Shown: positions 1 to 9,907 of the stretch, in pieces
Layout of the letters: each line of letters opens with the position of its first letter
How positions within the stretch are numbered: position 1 is the stretch's first letter
Source of the DNA: Clostridia bacterium
GTDB taxonomy: Bacteria; Bacillota; Clostridia; Christensenellales; Borkfalkiaceae
NCBI GenBank assembly: GCA_017887095.1
Contig: JAGHIT010000094.1
Coordinates: 1-64,000 of the forward strand
Direction of reading: 5' to 3'
DNA: 64,000 nt
Notes under the pieces: generated by a model
Database searches by the model: none
Seen by the model: the letters and a program-made list of their open reading frames with translations, nothing else
Told to the model about the DNA's origin: nothing
Translations under genes and position numbers: made by a program

Positions 1-2
1 AG

Positions 3-116
3 ATCTATATGCTCACCGCGCATCTGCCGAGAAAGAACACCATCAAAGACGAAGATATGATCAAACTTGCCGAGCTGTTTGGAATCGACTACCGAAAGGA
101 CTTTCTTGATATTTGA
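3..116 (+). CDS. C-terminal fragment of an upstream CDS (truncated by window start), product unknown
   Basis: Open frame from base 3, ...MLTAHLPRKNTIKDEDMIKLAELFGIDYRKDFLDI*, ends TGA 114-116. Confidence 0.4.
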   Translation: MYMLTAHLPRKNTIKDEDMIKLAELFGIDYRKDFLDI

Positions 117-233
117 AAAACATTTGCAGCGCAATGCTTTGTCGCGCTTGCGCACGCTTCTCACCTTGCTTGCATCTGTTTTTCAAATATGATATAATAA
201 TATGCAAATAAACGAAGATAAGGAGATATTGTT

Positions 234-1382
234 ATGGCAAATCGTTTTGTACTCAATGAAACGAGTTATCACGGCAAGGGCGCAATTCAGGAAATTGCGA
301 CCGAAGTCAAGGGCAGGGGATTTGAAAAGGCGTTTGTCTGCTCCGATCCTGATCTTCTCAAATTCGGCGTGACCAAGAAAGTCACGGATGTGTTGGAAAT
401 TGCGGGCATTCCCTACGATATTTATTCCGAGATCAAGCCCAATCCCACCATCGAAAATGTGCAAACGGGCGTTGCTGCTTTCAAAAAGAGCGGCGCGGAC
501 TGCATCATCGCAATCGGCGGCGGCTCGTCCATGGACACGGCAAAGGCGATCGGCATCATCATTGCCAACCCTGAATTTGCGGACGTGCGCTCCCTGGAGG
601 GCGTCGCGCCCACAAAACATAAGTGCGTGCCCATCATCGCCGTTCCGACCACGGCGGGTACTGCGGCGGAGGTCACCATTAACTACGTCATCACGGACGC
701 AGAGAAAAACCGCAAGATGGTGTGTGTGGACGTGCACGATATCCCCGTCGTTGCCGTCGTCGATCCCGACATGATGAGCACGATGCCTAAGGGGCTGACC
801 GCCGCCACGGGCATGGACGCGCTCACCCACGCGATCGAGGGCTACATCACCAAGGGCGCCTGGGCGATGAGCGATATGTTCCATTTGAAGGCGATCGAGA
901 TTATCGCCAAGAACCTGCGCGGCGCGGTCGCAAACACGCCCGAAGGCAGAGAGGGCATGGCGCTCGGGCAGTATATTGCCGGCATGGGGTTTTCCAATGT
1001 TGGGCTGGGAATTGTCCATTCGATGGCACACCCTCTGGGTGCGCTGTACGATACGCCGCACGGTGTGGCGAATGCTATCCTGTTGCCCACCGTCATGGAA
1101 TACAACGCCGAGGCGACGGGCGAAAAGTACCGCGACATTGCCAAGGCGATGGGTGTCGGAGGCGTGGATGCAATGTCGCTCACTGAGGCGCGCAAGGCAG
1201 CATGCGACGCGGTGAGAAAGCTTTCCGAGGATGTCGGGATTCCCAAAACACTCAAAGGCATCGTCAAGGAGGAGGATCTTGATTTCCTGGCGCAGTCCGC
1301 CATGGACGACGCCTGCCGCCCCGGCAACCCCAAGGATCCCACCAAGGAAGACATCATCGCCCTTTATAAATCGTTGCTGTAA
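234..1382 (+). CDS. fucO: Iron-containing alcohol dehydrogenase, lactaldehyde reductase-like
   Basis: 382 aa; GGGSSMDTAKAIG and conserved His motifs (HAIEGY, HSMAHPLGALYDTPHG) of the Fe-ADH family; RBS aaggagat. Confidence 0.9.
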   Translation: MANRFVLNETSYHGKGAIQEIATEVKGRGFEKAFVCSDPDLLKFGVTKKVTDVLEIAGIPYDIYSEIKPNPTIENVQTGVAAFKKSGADCIIAIGGGSSMDTAKAIGIIIANPEFADVRSLEGVAPTKHKCVPIIAVPTTAGTAAEVTINYVITDAEKNRKMVCVDVHDIPVVAVVDPDMMSTMPKGLTAATGMDALTHAIEGYITKGAWAMSDMFHLKAIEIIAKNLRGAVANTPEGREGMALGQYIAGMGFSNVGLGIVHSMAHPLGALYDTPHGVANAILLPTVMEYNAEATGEKYRDIAKAMGVGGVDAMSLTEARKAACDAVRKLSEDVGIPKTLKGIVKEEDLDFLAQSAMDDACRPGNPKDPTKEDIIALYKSLL

Positions 1383-1477
1383 CTCTGTTTCCAAGTCTAT
1401 AGGCTGATAAGTGAACAAAATTCTGCAGAAAGGTCATTTGCAAAGAAACACTTCTGCACTGTTGACAATCAATGACA

Positions 1478-1518
1478 AAAATATAACGGCTTCCGGAAAG
1501 GCGGCCGTTATATTTTAT
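1478..1518 (+). terminator. Rho-independent terminator after fucO
   Basis: Inverted repeat tataacggc...gccgttata followed by T-rich tail. Confidence 0.6.
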
Positions 1519-1757
1519 TGGTTCAGTTGTACTTGTTTTGACATAGAACTATAAAATTATTTTTCTATTCGGAGACAGTCGCTCGGGCGGATAAAAAGGG
1601 TGCGCATCAATGACCTAACACACAGCTGTTATAAGAGGCTCGTTTGGTCAGCGGTTATGTTATGATGTTCAATGATGTATGGTAAAAGTGTAAATGACAA
1701 ACTGTTTTTGTGATAAATAATTTTATTAAATTTCAAGTAAAATGTTTCAGAATAATG

Positions 1758-1785
1758 TTGACAAAATACAAATCTCTGCTATAAT
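1758..1785 (+). promoter_or_regulatory. Sigma-A promoter for the GH51 gene
   Basis: TTGACA, 16-nt spacer, TATAAT. Confidence 0.7.
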
Positions 1786-1886
1786 ATGGGCAAGGATCAG
1801 CGAGGAAAAAGACCTCAATTTATGCACATGCTGATCACGGGCGGCTGACCCCAACCAAAGAGCGGTGAAACAGCGAAGGAGAATGA

Positions 1887-4490
1887 ATGGTACAGTACAC
1901 GTTGGACGCAAAGAAGAGGGGCGTAGATGTCTCAAAAGAACTTTACGGTATCTTCTTTGAAGACATCAATCAGTCCGCAGACGGCGGTCTGAATGCGGAA
2001 ATGGTCATTAATAACTCGTTTGAATTTGCGTATTTCGCGTACGACGATTTCAATGCCGAAAGCCATGTGGACGCGCGAAGCGCAAACTGGTTCTATTGGG
2101 ATGTATACGGTGCAGGTCCCAGATACATTTCCGATATGGGGGGCATGAATGCCAACAACCCGCACTATCTTGTGCTCAATGTCGGCGGCATCTATCATTT
2201 GGAAAACCCCGGGTACTACACCAACGGCGGGTACGATATGTACGGCATGCCCGTCTACAACAAGGAGACCTATAACTTCTCCATGTGGGTGAAACGCATG
2301 GGCTTCAAGGGCGTTGCCAAGGTATTTATCCGCGGCGCGCACGGTCGTCACACGACCATCGGCGAGATCGCGATCCCCGAAGGAAATGAGGGCGACTGGA
2401 TCAAGGTTACCACCTCCGTCGTGGCGGAAAAGGATACAATGGGGCGTCTTTGCATCGTGCTTGAGGGCAACGGCACGATCGGCATCGACTATGTCTCCCT
2501 GTTGCCTGCAACGACCTGGGGTGATCCCAATAAGTACCGCAACGGCAAGCTTTCTCCCCGCCTCGTGCAGGTCTTAAAGGATTGCCGTCCCTCGTTCGTC
2601 CGCTTCCCCGGCGGCTGCGTCGTCGAGGGCGACGTCTCCTTTGACTATCAGTACAAGTGGCGCAATACGGTGGGACCTTTGGAACAGAGAAAGCAGATCC
2701 CCAATCTCTGGCGATATATGCAGTCCTACGGGATCGGCTTCTATGAGTATTTCTGCCTGTGCGAAGATATCGGTGCGACGCCGCTTCCCGTACTTCATTG
2801 CGGGCTTCTGTGTCAGATCCGTATGGGTGAGCAGCGCAAGACCGGCTACCAGCGTATCATGCCCGGTACGCCTGCGTTCAAAACGGAAGTCATCGACAAC
2901 GTCGCGGATCTCATTTATTTTGCCAAGGGTGATGTCTCCTCGACCGATCCGAACGAGTCCTATTGGGCAAAGGTGCGTACCGATATGGGACACCCTGCTC
3001 CGTTTGAACTCAAGTATATCGGCATCGGCAACGAGAACTGGGGCTATGAGTACTTCGATAACTTCGCATCCTGCCTTCTCGGCGTGCGTCAGTACCGCTA
3101 TAAGGGCAGAATGACCGACCTTCTAAAGCTCTTTGATATTACGGTCGTGACATCTGCAGGCGTGGATATCCGTCCGCAGGACAGCAACGACAGCTGGAAG
3201 GTCATCAACGAAAAGTATCGCGATATGATCGTGGACGAACACGTCTACAACTCCTATCAGTGGTTCATCGACAACACCAAGCGCTATGACTGCTACGACA
3301 GGGACGGCGCGAAGGTGTTCATGGGCGAGTATGCAATGCACACGATGTCGGACGGCAGAGGCCGTCTCAACGGTGATAACAACTTGCGCAGCGCGCTTGC
3401 CGAAGCGGCGTTCCTGACGGGTTGTGAACGCAATTCCGACGTCGTCAAGATGACTTGCTATGCGCCTTTGTTTGCTTCTACGCTCAACTATCGCTGGACG
3501 CCCGATATGATCTGGTTCAATGCGCACGAAGTCATGCTGACGCCTAACTACTATGTCCAGCAGATGTTTGCTGCAAACGTCGGCAACTACACGCTGACCG
3601 ACGTTGGTGAGGTCAACGACGACAACGCGGGCGGGCTTGTGTTCGGCGGACATCGCACGGCAAGCGCCGTCAAGAGTGTCACGGTGCGCGATCTCAAGAC
3701 GGGCGAAACACTTTATCATCACGAATTTAAGGATGGAATGGGCGGCTGGAAGGTCTATCCCAATTCGCGCGGCGGTCATATTGAAAACGGCGAGCTCATC
3801 GTGGAGGAGAGCGACGCGTTCAACGGCTTCTACTATGACGAGCAGAAGTTCAGTGACTGCGAAGTGCTCATCGATTTCCGCAGGCTGTACGGCGAGCAGT
3901 CCTTCATTGCAGGTGTCGGCGTTGCCGATGTCCGCGACGCGGGCACGATCGACTGCGCGGGCTTCTCGATCTGCTGCCAGTACGGTAAGAATCATAAGGG
4001 GTATGACGTCTCCTTCGACAAGCGCGTTGACTTCATGCGCACCGTCTGCGAGATGATGGGCAAAGACAAGTTCCTCGGCTACAGCCCCGAAGGCAACACG
4101 ATCAAGCTCGTCTATACCAAGAAGACGTTCACGGCTTCCATCAAGAAGGACGGCGAGTGGCATGAAGTTTTGTTCAAGAATATCTGGAAGGTCAATGAGC
4201 GCATCTTCCAGTCCGCGACGGTTGGCAACGACGGTAAGATCTATCTGAAGGTCGTCAATGTCTCCGGAAAGGATGAGGAGATGCAGGCAAAGCTCATCGG
4301 ATTTGAAGGCAAGACCAAAGCGCACGTCACGACCCTGTGGCATGAAGATGAGACAGTCATCAACGAGATCGGCGTCCGTTATGGTAAGCAGATCAATATT
4401 GAGCCTATTGAGAACGACATCGCGCTGGATGGCGACACGCTGAAGGCGACCATTAAGAATAACAGTGTTTCTGTCTTTGTGATCGAGTAA
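1887..4490 (+). CDS. Alpha-L-arabinofuranosidase, GH51-like, with extra C-terminal/inserted beta-sandwich region
   Basis: 867 aa; N-terminal KELYGIFFEDINQSADGGLNAEMVINNSFE, GNENWGYEYFDNF catalytic region and RFPGGCVVEG motif typical of GH51. Confidence 0.9.
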   Translation: MVQYTLDAKKRGVDVSKELYGIFFEDINQSADGGLNAEMVINNSFEFAYFAYDDFNAESHVDARSANWFYWDVYGAGPRYISDMGGMNANNPHYLVLNVGGIYHLENPGYYTNGGYDMYGMPVYNKETYNFSMWVKRMGFKGVAKVFIRGAHGRHTTIGEIAIPEGNEGDWIKVTTSVVAEKDTMGRLCIVLEGNGTIGIDYVSLLPATTWGDPNKYRNGKLSPRLVQVLKDCRPSFVRFPGGCVVEGDVSFDYQYKWRNTVGPLEQRKQIPNLWRYMQSYGIGFYEYFCLCEDIGATPLPVLHCGLLCQIRMGEQRKTGYQRIMPGTPAFKTEVIDNVADLIYFAKGDVSSTDPNESYWAKVRTDMGHPAPFELKYIGIGNENWGYEYFDNFASCLLGVRQYRYKGRMTDLLKLFDITVVTSAGVDIRPQDSNDSWKVINEKYRDMIVDEHVYNSYQWFIDNTKRYDCYDRDGAKVFMGEYAMHTMSDGRGRLNGDNNLRSALAEAAFLTGCERNSDVVKMTCYAPLFASTLNYRWTPDMIWFNAHEVMLTPNYYVQQMFAANVGNYTLTDVGEVNDDNAGGLVFGGHRTASAVKSVTVRDLKTGETLYHHEFKDGMGGWKVYPNSRGGHIENGELIVEESDAFNGFYYDEQKFSDCEVLIDFRRLYGEQSFIAGVGVADVRDAGTIDCAGFSICCQYGKNHKGYDVSFDKRVDFMRTVCEMMGKDKFLGYSPEGNTIKLVYTKKTFTASIKKDGEWHEVLFKNIWKVNERIFQSATVGNDGKIYLKVVNVSGKDEEMQAKLIGFEGKTKAHVTTLWHEDETVINEIGVRYGKQINIEPIENDIALDGDTLKATIKNNSVSVFVIE

Positions 4491-4504
4491 CGATTGAGAA
4501 CTGA

Positions 4505-4538
4505 AAAGCCGACCCGTTTGCGGGTCGGCTTTTTTTTG
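4505..4538 (+). terminator. Rho-independent terminator
   Basis: agccgacccg-tttg-cgggtcggct followed by T8. Confidence 0.9.
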
Positions 4539-4593
4539 TTGGCAAAATGGGGAGCGAATTCATAATCGGCAGACTTGTCCCATATGATATACC

Positions 4594-5433
4594 ATGCTGG
4601 AGTTTCTTCCGCCGCGTATTTCCGAGGCAGTGCGGCATGTTAATCAAAATATGCTTTATGAACTTAGAGTTCGAGCGGACAAACCACTTCGCGCAAATTT
4701 CGGCGGAACATACTGCTATCTCGGAGAACGCGGGATTTGTACACGAGCTGAGGATGCGATTCTTCCGACAATGCGGGAAATAGAAGATATCATATTTGCG
4801 GCGAGCGGGTATTCCGTTTATTCGGTATCAGAACAGATAAAGCAGGGTTTTGTGTCCGGGGTCGCCGGTGAACGCATCGGGCTTTGCGGAACTTATGTCT
4901 ATGAAAACGGCGGGGTTCTATCCATTCATGCGGTGACTTCGCTGTGCATCCGTATTCCGCATGCCGTACCAGGATGCGCTCTTCCTGTATACGAGAGCTG
5001 TCTCCTCGATCGCATGCGGTCTGTTCTTCTGCTTTCGCCGCCCGGAGAAGGGAAGACGACAATGCTGCGCGATTTAGTGCGTCTGGTTTGCAATAGGCGT
5101 TCCTTAAATGTTTTAGTCAGCGACGAACGCGGGGAGCTTTCGGCAGACGATCTGGGTGCGACGGCGGATATTGTACGGTTTGCAGACAAACTGACGGCTT
5201 TTACTGCGGGAATCCGAGCTATGCGACCGGATCTGATCGTAACAGATGAATTGCTTCCGGAAGATTATGCGGCCGTTAAGCGTGCGATTGAGGGAGGCAT
5301 TTATGTATTTGCTTCGGCACATCTCAAAAGTGTAAATGACGTACCGCAGAAACTGTTTGACCGTTATGTGGTACTTGACGGATTAGGGCGTATCGGCGCT
5401 GTATATGGAGCAGACGGCTGTGTTATGGCTTAA
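4594..5433 (+). CDS. spoIIIAA: Stage III sporulation protein AA (ATPase)
   Basis: LLLSPPGEGKTTMLRDLVRL Walker A; first gene of a complete spoIIIA operon. Confidence 0.93.
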   Translation: MLEFLPPRISEAVRHVNQNMLYELRVRADKPLRANFGGTYCYLGERGICTRAEDAILPTMREIEDIIFAASGYSVYSVSEQIKQGFVSGVAGERIGLCGTYVYENGGVLSIHAVTSLCIRIPHAVPGCALPVYESCLLDRMRSVLLLSPPGEGKTTMLRDLVRLVCNRRSLNVLVSDERGELSADDLGATADIVRFADKLTAFTAGIRAMRPDLIVTDELLPEDYAAVKRAIEGGIYVFASAHLKSVNDVPQKLFDRYVVLDGLGRIGAVYGADGCVMA

Positions 5434-5890
5434 ATTCCTGCTTGCGGTTTGTATTGTGGCTTTCGGGATTGGAATGGGTTATTTTGCCGCGGGCAAATTT
5501 CGCAACAGGGCGCGTTTTTACAGCCAATGGTTTGAATTTAATGAACGGTATCTTACGGAGCTTGATTATGCCAGAAAACCGCTCTCCGTTCTTTTAAAGA
5601 CTTATCGCGGTGGCGGCGACTTTCAGAAAATACTCGATTACTTTTCTTCGGAAAGGAAAATCAGGGTAAAGCTTAATTATCTTACGGAAGAAGAGATGAG
5701 AGAGTGTGAGGAGTACTTTTCAATGCTCGGACGGGGAGATGCCCGCTCTCAGCATGATTTTTTCGGAATACGCCGCAGCACACTCGTTGAGAAAAAGGGG
5801 ATCTGTGCAAAGCAAGCCAAAGAAAAGGGAGAGCTGTATCTGAAGCTTGGTCTTCTTGCCGGTCTCGCTTTTGTTATTCTCATTGTGTAA
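5405..5890 (+). CDS. spoIIIAB: Stage III sporulation protein AB
   Basis: 161 aa with N- and C-terminal TM segments; operon position. Confidence 0.85.
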   Translation: MEQTAVLWLKFLLAVCIVAFGIGMGYFAAGKFRNRARFYSQWFEFNERYLTELDYARKPLSVLLKTYRGGGDFQKILDYFSSERKIRVKLNYLTEEEMRECEEYFSMLGRGDARSQHDFFGIRRSTLVEKKGICAKQAKEKGELYLKLGLLAGLAFVILIV

Positions 5891-6087
5891 TGGATATCTC
5901 CATCATTTTCAAACTGGCGGCGATCGGCATCATTGTTACGGTTGTTTGTCAGGTGTTAAAAAAATCAGACAGGGATGATATTTCAACGGTCGTTTCCATT
6001 GTTGGCCTTGTTCTGGCGCTTACCGTCGCCGTTACCATGATTGGTGATTTGTTTGATACGATTCAGGAAATTTTTGGTGTGACATGA
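5890..6087 (+). CDS. spoIIIAC: Stage III sporulation protein AC
   Basis: 65 aa, two TM segments, MDISIIFKLAAIGIIVTVVCQVLKKSDRDD. Confidence 0.9.
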   Translation: MDISIIFKLAAIGIIVTVVCQVLKKSDRDDISTVVSIVGLVLALTVAVTMIGDLFDTIQEIFGVT

Positions 6088-6485
6088 CGACGCAGATTTT
6101 TCAGTTTGTTGGCGTTGCATTCGTGACTGCTGTTGCGGCGATTCTTGTCAAGAGTACAAAACCTGAACTTGCTTTTGCGGTAACAATTGCAGGAAGTATC
6201 ATATTACTGCTGTTTGCCTTGGAGATCTTTCGCGGAAGTATTGATATTTTTACTGAGATTGCCGAGACGACGGGGTTAAATTCGACAATCGTCAAGACTT
6301 TGTTAAAGATGGTCGGTATCGGATATATCGTTGAGTTCAGTGCGGGAGTTTTGCATGACTTTGGACAAGACTCCCTTGCCGACAAACTGATTTTTTGTGG
6401 AAAGCTAATTATTCTCGTGCTTGCCGTACCCATCCTGGAGAGCGTTCTCGGACTGGTAAATGATCTTCTGAGGTTGATCGCATGA
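6084..6485 (+). CDS. spoIIIAD: Stage III sporulation protein AD
   Basis: 133 aa membrane protein; operon position. Confidence 0.88.
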   Translation: MTTQIFQFVGVAFVTAVAAILVKSTKPELAFAVTIAGSIILLLFALEIFRGSIDIFTEIAETTGLNSTIVKTLLKMVGIGYIVEFSAGVLHDFGQDSLADKLIFCGKLIILVLAVPILESVLGLVNDLLRLIA

Positions 6486-7708
6486 AGGGTATCAGACGAA
6501 TTGCGAACGCGAAACGTCGCTCTGTCTTTCTGCTCATCGTCGGGAGTCTGTTGGTGATTTTGGCGTTCTATTTTCTTCCTGCTGTATCCGAACCGATTGC
6601 AGCCTCTGCTTTTACCGCAGAGGAAGAGACTGCGATTGAGGAACTGCGGGAAGAGGTCAGGAAGCTGCTGGAAGCCCTGGATACCGAGGATCTTGAAGCG
6701 TATCTGGAAACGCTGCCGCAGTATGAAGCCGGAAGCATCAAAGAGGCACTCGAGAGTATCGTGACGGGAGATTTTTCTCTGGATTATGCCTCATTGTGGC
6801 AATCTGTTCTTGCGCTCGTCTGGGAAGAAGGGAAGGTCATATTGCCTGCATTTGCAGTGATAATCGCAGTTGCATTGCTCAGTGGAATACTCAATTCGGT
6901 CAGGGGCAGTTTTTTGCGCGGCAGCATGGCGGAGGTTATCCATTTTGCTGCATATCTCTGTGTGGGGGCAGCGCTTTTATCAGTCCTGATTTCAGTTTTA
7001 CAGGCCGGCTTCTCTGCAATAGAGAGCATGCAGCGACAAATGGAAATCATATATCCTATTCTTTTAACGCTGATGGCGGCCAGTGGCGGTGCCGTATCTG
7101 CCGGGATTTATCGTCCGGCAGTCGCATTTCTGTCGAGCGCTGTGTGTGAAATGTTTTCTGCTGTGGTACTTCCCACCTCGGTTGCCGTTATTGTTCTTAC
7201 ATTTATCGGATGTCTGTCCGATGAAGTCAAAACAACAAAACTCGGTGACTTTTTCAAGAGCCTTAATAAATGGCTGATCGGTCTCACGCTTGGTCTGCTC
7301 GGCATCTTTCTCACGGTGCAGGGCATCTCTGCTGCACAGTATGACGGGCTTTCCCTTCGGGCGGCAAAATATCTTGTTTCCGGCTCTGTTCCCATTGTTG
7401 GGGGATTTCTGTCAGGCGGCCTTGATTTGGTGCTGGCGGGGAGCGCCCTCATTAAGAATGCCGTCGGATCTTTTGCTGTGTTTCTTCTGTTCGGCGTCAT
7501 TCTACGTCCCGTGCTTTTGTTTGCCGCGTTTCAGATTTTTTTAAGACTGAGTGCTGCGGCGGCAGAGCCGGTCGGCGGGAAAATATCCGCGTTCCTGTCA
7601 CGGCTTGCCTCTGATTGCGGATTCTTCATAGCCGGACTCTGTTGTATCGCTTTTCTCTATTTTCTTACCTTGGTTCTTTTGGTTTGCTCGACGGGGGTCA
7701 TATTCTGA
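6482..7708 (+). CDS. spoIIIAE: Stage III sporulation protein AE
   Basis: 408 aa polytopic membrane protein; operon position. Confidence 0.9.
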   Translation: MKGIRRIANAKRRSVFLLIVGSLLVILAFYFLPAVSEPIAASAFTAEEETAIEELREEVRKLLEALDTEDLEAYLETLPQYEAGSIKEALESIVTGDFSLDYASLWQSVLALVWEEGKVILPAFAVIIAVALLSGILNSVRGSFLRGSMAEVIHFAAYLCVGAALLSVLISVLQAGFSAIESMQRQMEIIYPILLTLMAASGGAVSAGIYRPAVAFLSSAVCEMFSAVVLPTSVAVIVLTFIGCLSDEVKTTKLGDFFKSLNKWLIGLTLGLLGIFLTVQGISAAQYDGLSLRAAKYLVSGSVPIVGGFLSGGLDLVLAGSALIKNAVGSFAVFLLFGVILRPVLLFAAFQIFLRLSAAAAEPVGGKISAFLSRLASDCGFFIAGLCCIAFLYFLTLVLLVCSTGVIF

Positions 7709-8163
7709 TGACAGAGTATATTCTAAGTATTGTCGGTGTTGTCCTGTTGTCGTCTCTTATTTCACTGATTGCTCCCGGCGGAAAGATGGGGCATTTTTTG
7801 AAGGGGGCGACCAAACTTGTGACTCTCTTTGTCATGCTTGCGCCGCTTGGACGTTTTGTTGCAGGTGAAGAGCAGATGTTTTCTGTTGCCGATCTGAAAA
7901 CAGACCAGGCATACATGGCTTACTGTGCGGATGAACTTGCAATTCGGGATGAAACAAATATTGTTCTCTGGTTGAGTAAAACGTATGGGGTGACGGGGGA
8001 GGCGAATGTAGAGCGCAATCCGGATACGACATTTTCCTATCAAAAAATCGCAGTTACGATTACAGATTTCGGAATATATGCGCAGGACGAGCATATACAT
8101 ATTAGTGAACAAATCGAAGATGCGCTTGAGACCCGTTACGGCTGTGAGACGGAGGTCATGTGA
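7708..8163 (+). CDS. spoIIIAF: Stage III sporulation protein AF
   Basis: Start chosen at ATG 7708 overlapping spoIIIAE stop (MTEYILSIVGVVLLSSLISLIAPGGKMG). Confidence 0.85.
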   Translation: MTEYILSIVGVVLLSSLISLIAPGGKMGHFLKGATKLVTLFVMLAPLGRFVAGEEQMFSVADLKTDQAYMAYCADELAIRDETNIVLWLSKTYGVTGEANVERNPDTTFSYQKIAVTITDFGIYAQDEHIHISEQIEDALETRYGCETEVM

Positions 8164-8525
8164 AAGAGTCGCTGCGAAAAATATGGGAAAATAAGACGGC
8201 GCGTATATTGTTAGTAGCTTTTGTTGCGCTCGTGTTACTGGTCGGAAGCTGGTTCGTATTCGGAACAGACCGTGCCGATGCGCCTTCCGGAAGCTATACG
8301 CCAACTGCGCAGGAGGAACGTATTGGGGCTTTGCTCTCCGAGATCGACGGAATAGAAAGCGTTTCTGTCATGATTTCGGAAGAGAATGGCGTTCCGGTCG
8401 GCGCGGTCGTCATATTCGACGGAGAAGACGGAATTCTTGTCCGTCTGAAGATTACACGGATTACGGCAAATGCGCTCAATCTGGCAGACAATCGGATCCA
8501 TGTGTATCCGTCTGACAAAAAATAA
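8160..8525 (+). CDS. spoIIIAG: Stage III sporulation protein AG (short form)
   Basis: GTG start overlapping spoIIIAF stop; single TM plus IDGIESVSVMIS region. Confidence 0.8.
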   Translation: MKESLRKIWENKTARILLVAFVALVLLVGSWFVFGTDRADAPSGSYTPTAQEERIGALLSEIDGIESVSVMISEENGVPVGAVVIFDGEDGILVRLKITRITANALNLADNRIHVYPSDKK

Positions 8526-8547
8526 TTTTTGTATAAGGAGAATAGAA

Positions 8548-9027
8548 ATGTCCAATACCAAGAAAATTGCTTTAATGTCAACGCTGGTCCTGCTCCTTGC
8601 CGTAACGGCTGTTTGCAACTTTGTTCTGGCTGGAACACAGCCGCAGAATGTAGATGCCGCAGTCGAAGCGAACTATTTCACGACATATCGTGCCGACCGG
8701 AACACGACGCGAAGCGAAGAGTTTGTACAGCTTGACAGTGTCATTTCGGCATATGAACCTGGGACGGAAGAGTATGATGCCGCCGTTGCACGCAAACAGG
8801 AACTTGTTGAGATCATGGAAGACGAACTTATTATGGAATCCATTATCAAAACAATGGGCTTTTCCGATGCGGCGGTTGCGATAGGCGATTCGGACAATAT
8901 CAATGTGTTTGTCAACTCCAGTGAACTTACCGCAGAAATGGTCACAAAAATTTTCTATGTCCTTGAAGAAGAGCAGAAAGTGCGGGACGGAAATATTATA
9001 ATTATGCCTGTTTATGCGGAAAGTTGA
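8548..9027 (+). CDS. spoIIIAH: Stage III sporulation protein AH
   Basis: RBS ataaggag before ATG 8548; TM plus ring-building-like C-terminal domain (AVAIGDSDNINVFVNSSELTAEMVTKI). Confidence 0.88.
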   Translation: MSNTKKIALMSTLVLLLAVTAVCNFVLAGTQPQNVDAAVEANYFTTYRADRNTTRSEEFVQLDSVISAYEPGTEEYDAAVARKQELVEIMEDELIMESIIKTMGFSDAAVAIGDSDNINVFVNSSELTAEMVTKIFYVLEEEQKVRDGNIIIMPVYAES

Positions 9028-9084
9028 AAAAAACAGTAGTAAATTTGAAAAAGATGTGCTATAATGGTTGCAAAGGAGACTGTT

Positions 9085-9456
9085 ATGGCAAGTATTAAGT
9101 ACAATCCCAACGGTCAGAAGGGGAAGATTACCTATAATTCGGATATTGTGAGCGGCATTGCTGTTCTCAGCTTACGCGAGACGGAGGGGATCGAGTTGGT
9201 GCCTTCCAAAAATCACGGCATAAAAATTTGCTTTGAAAAGGAAGGCGTCTTTGTTGATATTTCCGTTATAGCGTATTATGGCTATAAGGTACCGGAACTT
9301 GCATTTCGTATTCAGCAGAACATCAAGCAGATGGTTGAATCTATGACGAAATATAAGATCGCGAAGGTCGATGTCCATATCACGAGCGTTATTTTTCCGG
9401 CGCCAAAAACGCAGCCGATCGCAGAAACGTCTGCCGAACAGGTGGCAAACGTATAA
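9085..9456 (+). CDS. Asp23/Gls24 family envelope stress protein
   Basis: GKITYNSDIVSGIAVLSLRETEGI...; RBS aaaggag before ATG 9085. Confidence 0.88.
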   Translation: MASIKYNPNGQKGKITYNSDIVSGIAVLSLRETEGIELVPSKNHGIKICFEKEGVFVDISVIAYYGYKVPELAFRIQQNIKQMVESMTKYKIAKVDVHITSVIFPAPKTQPIAETSAEQVANV

Positions 9457-9499
9457 GACAATGCATCGTTCCCTCTCGCTTGCGAGGGGGAACACTTAC

Positions 9500-9907
9500 A
9501 TGAGGATGAGACACATGAGAAGCGACGCGCGGGAAGCCGCATTCAGGATCGTATTCGCAGATTTATTTGGCGGAGACGGTGAAAAAAATTTTCGTGCTGC
9601 CGTATATCGGCAGGCTAAACTTAACGAAGAAGATACGGCGTTCGCAGAGCGAATCGTGAGCGCTGTTCTTGCGCATAAGGAAGAACTCTCCAAAGAAATC
9701 GCGGAGACGGTAACTCGTTTTGCCGATTATCGAATTTATCCTGCGGATAAGGCTGCCATGTTGGTTGCCCTGTCGGAGATACGCTATATGGATGACATTC
9801 CGCCGGTTGTTTCGGTTTCGGAAGCGACGTCGATTGCACGAAAATACTCTACAGAAAAATCGGCCGATTTTGTGAACGGCGTATTGGGAGGCATTATCAA
9901 CAAATGA
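9500..9907 (+). CDS. nusB: Transcription antitermination factor NusB
   Basis: RSDAREAAFRIVFADLF ... SVSEATSIARKYSTEKSADFVNGVLGGI; start inferred. Confidence 0.9.
   Translation: MRMRHMRSDAREAAFRIVFADLFGGDGEKNFRAAVYRQAKLNEEDTAFAERIVSAVLAHKEELSKEIAETVTRFADYRIYPADKAAMLVALSEIRYMDDIPPVVSVSEATSIARKYSTEKSADFVNGVLGGIINK

Noticed and set aside
183-1418. 411-aa minus-strand ORF opposite fucO
   Set aside because: Antisense shadow of a clear Fe-ADH; low-complexity His/Arg-rich translation without family features.
3123-4343. 406-aa minus-strand ORF opposite GH51
   Set aside because: Antisense shadow ORF produced by codon bias of the GH51 gene.
4594-9027. spoIIIA operon as a possible novel secretion system
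   Set aside because: All eight genes match the known SpoIIIA feeding-tube operon; ordinary for spore formers.
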